Positions 6,307 through 12,652 of a stretch of 19,382 nucleotides of DNA are shown in pieces; position 1 is the stretch's first letter, and every line of letters begins with the position of its first letter. The notes beneath the pieces were generated by a model. The model searched no databases and was not told the DNA's origin. It saw only the letters and a program-made list of their open reading frames with translations. The stretch is from Lachnospiraceae bacterium (GTDB lineage: Bacteria; Bacillota; Clostridia; Lachnospirales; Lachnospiraceae), in assembly GCA_003535955.1 (NCBI GenBank), contig DPZM01000163.1:1-19382 (forward strand), written 5' to 3'. The translations under genes and the position numbers were made by a program.

Positions 6307-7641
6307 TCATTCCATTAAAGCTCCGATATAATCACTGACTTTCGGTATATTGGCGGTTCCCGAAATCCCTGCAGCCCTCTCTTCTTCGATAAGCTTCTTT
6401 ACAACATCCCTGCTCGAAACGATATTATTGTTTCCGTAAATATATATCCTGTCCCCCGAAACGACAAGTCCTTCCACATTGCAGCCGGCTTCTATGATAA
6501 CGTTGCCGCCGGTGATTATGACTCCGGTAAAATCACTCGTCAGAGTAACGTCTTCATTGGATATTATCTTACCAACACTCCCTTTATATGACGCATCCTC
6601 GGAACTGTTGTATACCGTTGAGATATCATCTATGCTTCCGGCCACGGAATTTATGATCCGGATTATGTTCTCGTAATGATCCTCATCGACAAAGGCAGTC
6701 GACCCGTCCCTTAAAAAGCTGTTTCCGTAAACCGTATACTCGGTCTTACTCGGATAATTCTCTATATCGTTGATGGTATTGGCATAGACCGATATCTGAT
6801 CATCCTCACTTCCGAAAAGAACAAAGGCCCCCTTCAGGTTTATATCACCTGTGGTTATTATACTGTCACCGTATACCGCCGCCTGGGTTGTCAGGAAATT
6901 GATACCCCCGTAAGGATCTTTCTCGCCATATGTAACTTCCGCTTCGCGCCCTTCTTCAAAATCATGTGTTCCCGCATACATACTCCCAACAAATGATGAC
7001 GTCTCACCCGTAATATATGTTCCCTTCATACTTATAAGCGAGTAATCAAAGAAGTTCGCACTCTCATCGCTGAAGGATACATCCGGCGGATCTATATTAA
7101 TGGAATAGGTCTTTTCACCCATCACCGAATCATCCATTATATAGCTGATGACAACATTATCGATAGAACATTTCCGTACCCTGCAGGCTGTTTCATCATA
7201 ATCAAGAAAAAAACCGGGGCCGGGTTCCGCCAAAATCCTGTAGCTTACATCTCCGTCATTTGGCAGCTGCTGCATAAGAAGACCCGTAAGTGAATTGTCT
7301 CCCGTACCGTACAGGGCCTTCAGAGAGGCTATGTATTCCCTGTAATAGGCCGGCTTTCTGCCTGTATTAAGTTCCGTAACCGATGCTCCTTCCTCCTTTT
7401 TCAGGTCATCCAGCATATTTGAATACACTTCTTGCGCCAGCCGGTCGCTTGAAGCCTGTATACTGCGTTCAAGCGCATCGGCCGTCTCATCAAGGGCCTT
7501 GTCGACCTGCACACCGGTTCTGGAACTTATGAGTTTTTTCGTTATGTCAACCATTCCTGCATAAACAAATACCACCGCAATAGCGGTGATACTCAAAAGG
7601 AATAGCGTCAGCAAGGCCTGTTTGTGGTAGAGATGTCTCAT
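6307..7641 (-). CDS. PilX-like single-pass membrane protein with predicted beta-helical C-terminal region
   Basis: A 444-residue protein with one hydrophobic N-terminal segment (8-29, QALLTLFLLSITAIAVVFVY) and a large extracytoplasmic part. The N-terminus recalls PilX-type minor pilins, but no clear Gly-Phe/Met prepilin peptidase site is present, so processing is doubtful. From about residue 255 on, short strand-turn repeats rich in Gly, Asn, Ile and Val appear (VYGDSIITTGDINLKGAFV, VYGNSF, ITGGNVIIEAGCNVEGLVV, IYIYGNNNIV), as in parallel beta-helices or bactofilin-like polymers. Its ATG overlaps the stop of the PilC-like gene by 4 bp (ATGA), so it is translated with it. Likely a surface or envelope component of the same machine. 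I do not recognise a named family; the pilus link rests mainly on the neighbour. Confidence 0.65.
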   Translation of the reverse strand: MRHLYHKQALLTLFLLSITAIAVVFVYAGMVDITKKLISSRTGVQVDKALDETADALERSIQASSDRLAQEVYSNMLDDLKKEEGASVTELNTGRKPAYYREYIASLKALYGTGDNSLTGLLMQQLPNDGDVSYRILAEPGPGFFLDYDETACRVRKCSIDNVVISYIMDDSVMGEKTYSINIDPPDVSFSDESANFFDYSLISMKGTYITGETSSFVGSMYAGTHDFEEGREAEVTYGEKDPYGGINFLTTQAAVYGDSIITTGDINLKGAFVLFGSEDDQISVYANTINDIENYPSKTEYTVYGNSFLRDGSTAFVDEDHYENIIRIINSVAGSIDDISTVYNSSEDASYKGSVGKIISNEDVTLTSDFTGVIITGGNVIIEAGCNVEGLVVSGDRIYIYGNNNIVSSRDVVKKLIEEERAAGISGTANIPKVSDYIGALME

Positions 7642-9173
7642 AACGTTTTCACCAATTCGTAAAACTTAAGCATGGGTGACAGCATTGACAAAAGAAGGAA
7701 CAAAACCACTACTGCCATGACCGCTATCGATATCGGTTCCCTGCGGGCTGTTCTCTTCAATGCTTCGCGTCGGGCCTCCTCTTCATAATAGTCAGCAACA
7801 TTAGAAAGCATCCTTGGTGTGTCTCCCATCTCTTCACCTACAGATATCATCTGAAGAACCATTATTGGGAAAAAATTGAAAACACACAGGGCATTCGAAA
7901 GGGTCGACCCTGCTGCCGATGCATTGGCAGCATCAAGAAGCCTGGCTGTCAAAAATGGGTATTCCGTGAAAGAATGGGCTGTGACAAACAGGGCATCCTT
8001 TGTTGCGACGCCTACCGTAAGAAGCACGTTCATATATCTCGCAAACTTGGCATAAACATTCATTCTTTTATACGAACCCGACGGCAATGATCTTTCTCCA
8101 AGCTTAGGGCCGAGTATATCCGCTTTGCTTGCCTTTCTGAAGATAAAAATAGCAAGCAGGATCAGAATTATCATCAGCGATATGAGCCACCATATCCCCT
8201 TAAAGGAATCGGCTGCGGCAAGAAGAGCCCTGGAAAGGGTCGGCAGTTCACTTCCAACGTCCTCAAACATCCTGGCAAAGCTCGGATATACGACAAGCAT
8301 CATCACGAACATGACCGCAAGAGAACATATCGTGGTGAGGACAGGATAGAATACACTTGACCTTTCCATCTCCCTGCACTCATCTTCCCTGGCAAAAATA
8401 TCTCCGAACTTTTTAAAAGCAAGAGATACCATATCGTTCTTCTCGGCTGCGGATATGGCTATTGTAAGGGCAAAAGGAAAGCAGGCGCAGCTGCTCATGG
8501 CACTTGACAGATCTTCGCCGTTTTTAATTCCCTCATATATCTTCTGGAGTGCTTCCCTAAGATCTTCGTTTGTCGTCTGAGCGGCCAGGATTCGTACGGT
8601 ATCGATAGCCGAAACACCGGATTCGGATATCGCGTGAAACTGAAGGCACATATCCCTAAGTTCCTTGTACGGAATTGTCCCGCGTGATTCTTCCCGGGTT
8701 ATATCTATTTTCTCGAATTCAGTCTTCTCGACAAGGGTATATGCATCTGTTATCTCCGGGCCCCGGCGCTTGGCCTCAGGAGATTTAGGAGGCGCAAAAA
8801 CTCCCGAACCTTCCCCGGTCTCTTCAGCGGTAACCCTGGCTGATGCAAACTCGCTCCAGTCACCCTTCGGTTCCTGTTTATACAATTCCCTCCCTGAAGG
8901 AGCATTCTTTTTGTTCTTCCTGCGTTTCTTCTTTTTCCCTTTTTTTTCTTCTCTTATCGCAGGCGGCACAGGCACCTGTGCCTCAATAAACTGAAGTTCC
9001 GGATCATCGCTGTTTCTGTTCTTGTCAGCATTAAGAACAGCTGCAGGATCGCCTATATCAAGATCATCCGCGGACGCAGAAGCAGGCAGGGGCACTTCGT
9101 AACCCTGCTGGAATTCCTCCGGTGACAGCTTATGTCCTGCCGGCAGCTCTTCGAAATCAAACTCCTCGTTCAT
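7638..9173 (-). CDS. GspF/PilC-type inner-membrane platform protein with long charged N-terminal extension
   Basis: Membrane platform protein of type IV pili and type II secretion systems (T2SSF family), which couples the assembly ATPase to pilin polymerisation. Two T2SSF repeats are visible: about 172-300 (ELRDMCLQFHAISESGVSAIDTVRIL) and about 373-500 (AKFARYMNVLLTVGVATKDAL, with the hallmark ISVGEEMGDTPRML). Hydrophobic segments lie at about 275-297, 326-346 and 480-500. Residues 1-170 are an unusual low-complexity acidic region with a Lys/Arg patch (EEKKGKKKKRRKNKK, 75-89); typical PilC proteins are about 400 residues. The ATG follows the GH25 stop codon with no gap, and the 3' end overlaps the PilX-like gene by 4 bp. 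No PilB ATPase, prepilin peptidase or major pilin is in the window, so partners must be elsewhere. Confidence 0.88.
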   Translation of the reverse strand: MNEEFDFEELPAGHKLSPEEFQQGYEVPLPASASADDLDIGDPAAVLNADKNRNSDDPELQFIEAQVPVPPAIREEKKGKKKKRRKNKKNAPSGRELYKQEPKGDWSEFASARVTAEETGEGSGVFAPPKSPEAKRRGPEITDAYTLVEKTEFEKIDITREESRGTIPYKELRDMCLQFHAISESGVSAIDTVRILAAQTTNEDLREALQKIYEGIKNGEDLSSAMSSCACFPFALTIAISAAEKNDMVSLAFKKFGDIFAREDECREMERSSVFYPVLTTICSLAVMFVMMLVVYPSFARMFEDVGSELPTLSRALLAAADSFKGIWWLISLMIILILLAIFIFRKASKADILGPKLGERSLPSGSYKRMNVYAKFARYMNVLLTVGVATKDALFVTAHSFTEYPFLTARLLDAANASAAGSTLSNALCVFNFFPIMVLQMISVGEEMGDTPRMLSNVADYYEEEARREALKRTARREPISIAVMAVVVLFLLLSMLSPMLKFYELVKTL

Positions 9174-10232
9174 TTAGTAATCCGCTCCGTTTACCGTATT
9201 ATCGGATACCACAGTGATCTCCCCCCGGGTCAGTACAGCTTCCCTGAGAGCCGGTACAAAGGAAGCATAATCAACCATGCTTATATCAAGATCCACTTCC
9301 TCATCGACGCCTTTTATAAAGCCGCGTTCCGTATACTGCCAGATAGTGAAGTCATACATGAAATCATTCTCTTCAAGATACTGAGGTGCCCAGAAATCGT
9401 AATCCTGGAGCTTCTCATAATCAAGATCCCGCCTTATCCAGTTCTCGGATGCATATATCATCGGGTAATAACCCGCTTCCTTTATCTTCTCGCAGAAGGC
9501 GATGCACATATCGCTGCGAAGACCTTCTTCTATTTCCTCAATGTTGGTTCTTGCTCCCTTTTCGGAAACATACTCCGTATCAAAGGCAACAGGGTAGGAA
9601 ATATCATAATCCCTGATAAGATCAATGGTAAACTCAGCCTCCCTTACAGCCTCTTCAACGCTTACAGCCTGTGTGAAAAAATAAACGCCAAGTGGAATCC
9701 CGTATTCATTGCAGGCCCTTGCATATTCATCAAACTTCTCATCCTTTACAAGTCCACCCTCCGAATAGCCTCGATAGCCGCACCGCAGCATTACAAATTC
9801 AACTCCGGATTCCTTAAGTGCCGCGAAATCAACATGCTCCTGATGATAGGAAAGATCAACGCCAAGATGTGACAGCTTATTCCCCTCATCATCATGATAT
9901 GCCATATACCCGTCATCTATATAGAAATTATCAAGCTTGTAGGAGTTAACCGGGATCTGCCCTAAGATACGCTCCCTTGCCGGTATATATACGTTGGTAA
10001 CATTGGCAGCTTCTTTATCGGATACGATCACCATGGGGCGGCTCACACTCTCGGCTTCGGAAGTTTTGGCTTCAGCTTCTGATTCCTTCAAGGCATCATC
10101 ATTCCCGGCAGATTTTTTGCCTGCCGAAACCGAACCTATCAGAATTCCCGTAAGTACCCCGAGCACAAACAATATGATACCCAGAGTAAGCAAGACCATG
10201 TAAAGTTTTGTCCGGTTTTTCATCCTGCTCAA
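9174..10232 (-). CDS. membrane-anchored GH25 family muramidase (lysozyme-like)
   Basis: Predicted N-acetylmuramidase acting on peptidoglycan outside the membrane. Residues 10-36 form a transmembrane anchor behind a basic N-terminus; 40-65 are an acidic Ser/Glu linker. The GH25 barrel covers about 120-330: GVDLSYHQ (Asp126), FVMLRCGYRGYSEG, GIPLGVYFFTQA, AFDTEY (Asp218 and Glu220, the catalytic D-x-E) and the WQY near the end (298-300). All expected catalytic positions are present. The frame opens with TTG at 10232, with AGGGG 5 nt upstream; an ATG three codons later (10223) has AGCAGG directly before it and is an alternative start. It heads a three-gene operon and abuts the PilC-like gene with no spacer, suggesting that it opens the wall for that apparatus. 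Confidence 0.87.
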   Translation of the reverse strand: MSRMKNRTKLYMVLLTLGIILFVLGVLTGILIGSVSAGKKSAGNDDALKESEAEAKTSEAESVSRPMVIVSDKEAANVTNVYIPARERILGQIPVNSYKLDNFYIDDGYMAYHDDEGNKLSHLGVDLSYHQEHVDFAALKESGVEFVMLRCGYRGYSEGGLVKDEKFDEYARACNEYGIPLGVYFFTQAVSVEEAVREAEFTIDLIRDYDISYPVAFDTEYVSEKGARTNIEEIEEGLRSDMCIAFCEKIKEAGYYPMIYASENWIRRDLDYEKLQDYDFWAPQYLEENDFMYDFTIWQYTERGFIKGVDEEVDLDISMVDYASFVPALREAVLTRGEITVVSDNTVNGADY

Positions 10233-10274
10233 GGCTTCCCCTATCCCCTCTTAAAGATAATATTCCAATCATTT

Positions 10275-10303
10275 ATTCTACATGAAAGAAGACCTTTTTT
10301 CAA
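10275..10303 (-). promoter_or_regulatory. promoter of the GH25-PilC-PilX-like operon
   Basis: Minus strand TTGAAA (10298-10303) and TAGAAT (10275-10280) with a spacer of exactly 17 nt; each box matches consensus at five of six positions. The expected transcript start is about 35 nt before the TTG start codon. It lies just downstream of the csp terminator, so the operon is transcriptionally insulated from csp. Confidence 0.65.
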
Positions 10304-10311
10304 CACAAGAA

Positions 10312-10334
10312 AAGAGATGCCATAAGCATCTCCT
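10312..10334 (-). terminator. intrinsic terminator after the cold-shock gene
   Basis: On the minus strand the 7-bp stem GAGATGC/GCATCTC with loop TTATG is extended by flanking G-T and A-T pairs and followed by TTTTCTT. It lies about 105 nt downstream of the csp stop codon. The stretch 10335-10439 between them shows no gene and would be csp 3' UTR. Confidence 0.7.
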
Positions 10335-10439
10335 CTCTTAATCTTTGTTAATACGACTGCTACTTCCCCTAATACAAACCCATGTGATTATCAATCCACG
10401 TATATATATTTCAGAAAAGGCACAAGTTGTAAAACTAGA

Positions 10440-10637
10440 TTATAACTTTGTAACGTTGGTTGCCTGAGGTCCCTTTTCACCCTGAACTACATCGAACTCA
10501 ACAGCTGCTCCCTCGTCAAGAGACTTAAAGCCTTCCATGTTAAGTCCTGAATAGTGAACGAATACGTCCTGTCCCTGCTCATCAGAGATGAATCCGTATC
10601 CCTTCTGGTTGTTGAACCACTTTACTGTACCCTTCAT
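10440..10637 (-). CDS. csp: cold-shock domain protein (CspA/CspB family)
   Basis: A 65-residue single-domain OB-fold protein that binds single-stranded RNA and DNA and acts as an RNA chaperone. RNP1 is KGYGFIS and RNP2 is VFVHYS; the protein begins MKGTVKWFNNQ and ends PQATNVTKL, as usual for the family. The open frame extends 15 codons further upstream, but the ATG at 10637 has GGAGGT 6 nt before it and matches the conserved N-terminus, so the shorter protein is correct. It is monocistronic, with its own promoter upstream and a hairpin terminator about 105 nt downstream. The leader is about 45 nt, shorter than the long thermosensor leader of E. coli cspA. Confidence 0.96.
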   Translation of the reverse strand: MKGTVKWFNNQKGYGFISDEQGQDVFVHYSGLNMEGFKSLDEGAAVEFDVVQGEKGPQATNVTKL

Positions 10638-10689
10638 TTCAGTACCTCCAAAAAATAAAAAATTATGGTTGATGAATAACATCTATCAA

Positions 10690-10718
10690 ATAATATCACA
10701 TGTTTGTCATTTTGTAAA
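10690..10718 (-). promoter_or_regulatory. strong sigma-A promoter of csp
   Basis: Minus strand TTTACA (10713-10718) and TATTAT (10690-10695) are separated by exactly 17 nt; both boxes match consensus at five of six positions. The promoter fits entirely within the gap between the HD-GYP stop codon (10726) and csp. Confidence 0.75.
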
Positions 10719-10725
10719 TAAATAA

Positions 10726-11871
10726 TCACACACCCGACTGATTTGGAGGCATCTGTGTCATTGACTTTACGCTTACCTGCTGCTGGCGGTGCTGCATCTC
10801 CATGGCTTCCAGCTGTCTGCTCATTTCATATATATCGGCGTGTGCCCTCTGGAAGGCCGATACAACCGTCGGGTCAAACTGCAGGCCTGCTGCCTGAGTG
10901 ATTATGTTATATGCCTGCTCATGGGTTTTGCTCTGTTTATAAGACCTCGTAGACACCAGGGCATCATAAGTGTCCGCTACGGACAGGATCCTTGCAAGAA
11001 TGGGAATATTGACCCCCATAAGGTGATCCGGATATCCTCCCCCATCATACCTCTCATGGTGAAAACGAGCCATCTGATAAGTAAAATTCAGGAATTTCGT
11101 ATTGGGTATAAGATACGAATACTTCTGTATGGCATTGGCCGCAAGAATGGTATGCCGCTTCATAAGTTCGAATTCTTCATCCGTATACTTACCGGTTTTC
11201 TGAAGTATGTAATCGGGTATACCTATCTTGCCCATGTCATGCAGCTGCGATGACAGGATTATCAGTTCAAAATCGGCCGGATCTATTCCGTAATTAATAC
11301 CCGACATGAGCATCTCTCGCAGTATAAGTCCCATGTATCTCGAAACCGCAAGGGCACTCATTCCGGCATATGTATCCTTAACGGTTATAAGGTCCGTTAT
11401 AACACCGATGATAAAATACTCAAGCTTTAGGGTATTCTGTCCGGCTGCAGCCATGGACTGCTGAAGCTGGCTCGAGAAGGAACCCATCTTCTTCTTTCCT
11501 TCAAGAAGCTCAACCTGCATCTCAACACGTTTCTTAAGTATCTGCATGCTGACGGGCTTCTTGACAAAATCACACGCTCCGAGCCTGTATGCCTCAATCT
11601 CGGTGGAGGCATCCTTGTCACCCGATACCATGATGACCCTGACATTCTTGGTCTTCTCGCCCGTCATAAGGCGTGTCAGAACTTCAAATCCGGAAACACC
11701 CTGTAACACCACGTCCATGATTACGATGTCCGGCATTATGGTCGCCTTATTAAGCCTGGCAAGCGCCTGCTTGGAATTATTCATCGCCGTAATGTTATAA
11801 TCCTTCTCAAGTGCCTTCTGCATCATGACAAGTTCAACTTCACTGTTGTCCAAGATCATTATCGAATACAT
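10726..11871 (-). CDS. response regulator with HD-GYP c-di-GMP phosphodiesterase-like output
   Basis: A 381-residue cytoplasmic two-domain protein. The receiver (1-120) has the phosphoacceptor Asp53 in IMDVVLQ, Asp8 (its acidic partner is Asn9), Ser83 and Lys105 before Pro106. The HD-GYP domain (about 150-345) has HDMGK (211-215), His240, HHERYDGGGYP (271-281) with GYP intact, and the ADTYDAL motif with Asp300. Such domains usually hydrolyse c-di-GMP. The usual first metal-binding His (HSxRV-like) appears as Ser172, so metal content or activity may differ. A Gln/Met-rich tail (352-378) follows. The ATG lies inside the last codons of hisA (13-bp overlap) with GGAGG 7 nt upstream, so translation is coupled to hisA. 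No histidine kinase gene is adjacent. Confidence 0.92.
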   Translation of the reverse strand: MYSIMILDNSEVELVMMQKALEKDYNITAMNNSKQALARLNKATIMPDIVIMDVVLQGVSGFEVLTRLMTGEKTKNVRVIMVSGDKDASTEIEAYRLGACDFVKKPVSMQILKKRVEMQVELLEGKKKMGSFSSQLQQSMAAAGQNTLKLEYFIIGVITDLITVKDTYAGMSALAVSRYMGLILREMLMSGINYGIDPADFELIILSSQLHDMGKIGIPDYILQKTGKYTDEEFELMKRHTILAANAIQKYSYLIPNTKFLNFTYQMARFHHERYDGGGYPDHLMGVNIPILARILSVADTYDALVSTRSYKQSKTHEQAYNIITQAAGLQFDPTVVSAFQRAHADIYEMSRQLEAMEMQHRQQQVSVKSMTQMPPNQSGV

Positions 11872-12629
11872 TCCAAGACCTCCGTCATCTTAAGAGTACC
11901 GCCAAAAAGGCTTAATGCGCTTCCGACAGTAAAGTCAACGCAACCGCGTCCGACACGTTTGATCACTTCTATATCCTCAAGTGTCGATATCCCTCCCGCA
12001 TAGGTTACCGTATAAGGAACACGTGACAGAATATCCAAAACCTCGATATCTATACCGGATTTCTTCCCCTCCACATCTACCGCATGAACAAGGAACTCAT
12101 CACAGTATACGGACAGTTCATCAAATATCCCCGGGATCAGCCTTATGCCGGTAAACTTCTGCCACCGGTCGGTGACTATATAATAGCCGTCATCCTTTTT
12201 CCGACAGGAAAGGTCCAAAACAAGGCGGTCTCTTCCAACCGTCTCTTTAAGTTCTGTCAGCCTGTCCATATCTATACGCCCATCCCTGAAAACATAGGAA
12301 GTAACGATGATGTGTGAGGCTCCTGCCTCAATGAACGATGCAGCATTGGCAGCATTTATGCCCCCGCCTATCTGCAGTCCCCCGGGATACGCTGCCAGAG
12401 CCTTAAGAGCCGCTGCCCTCGTCAGTTCATACTCGCCTGTTCCCGGAACATTAAGCATGGCTATATGTCCGCCGGAAAGTCCGTTCTCTTTATATATTCC
12501 GGCATAATATGCCGCATCCTTATCGGAAACGTAATTCTCCCGTGTATCGTTACCCGAGTCGGTAAGGCTGCTCCCGACTATCTGTTTAACCCTGCCGTTA
12601 TGGATATCAATACATGGACGAAACCGCAT
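11859..12629 (-). CDS. hisA: phosphoribosylformimino-5-aminoimidazole carboxamide ribotide isomerase (eukaryote-like HisA/His6 type)
   Basis: Fourth-step enzyme of histidine biosynthesis, converting ProFAR to PRFAR in the cytoplasm. It is a 256-residue TIM barrel: RPCIDIHNGRVKQIVG at the start (catalytic Asp8), GGLQIGGGIN (83-92, first phosphate loop), VLDLS (137-141), VHAVDVEGKKSGID (181-194) and TYAGGIS (209-215, second phosphate loop). The CIDIHNG...KQIVG opening and the length resemble the yeast His6/plant type more than the common bacterial HisA. It lies alone, without hisB, hisF, hisG or hisH, between fbp and the HD-GYP gene. A GGGGG tract 5 nt before the ATG is a weak ribosome binding site; the gap from fbp is 23 nt. 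A bifunctional PriA role is not suggested. Confidence 0.87.
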   Translation of the reverse strand: MRFRPCIDIHNGRVKQIVGSSLTDSGNDTRENYVSDKDAAYYAGIYKENGLSGGHIAMLNVPGTGEYELTRAAALKALAAYPGGLQIGGGINAANAASFIEAGASHIIVTSYVFRDGRIDMDRLTELKETVGRDRLVLDLSCRKKDDGYYIVTDRWQKFTGIRLIPGIFDELSVYCDEFLVHAVDVEGKKSGIDIEVLDILSRVPYTVTYAGGISTLEDIEVIKRVGRGCVDFTVGSALSLFGGTLKMTEVLECIR

Positions 12630-12652
12630 TACTGCCCCCGATCTAGGATCAC

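Noticed and set aside
9132..9872. 246-codon open frame on the plus strand
   Set aside because: It lies antisense to the GH25 gene and the start of the PilC-like gene, has no ribosome binding site and gives a Cys/His/Ile-rich protein with no recognisable fold. It is a shadow created by codon bias on the other strand.
10359..10370. Minus-strand AGGGGAAGTAGC resembling the GGGGAGTAGC motif of the manganese (yybP-ykoY) riboswitch
   Set aside because: The match has an extra base, the second conserved half is absent, and it lies in the csp 3' UTR before a terminator rather than before a transporter gene.
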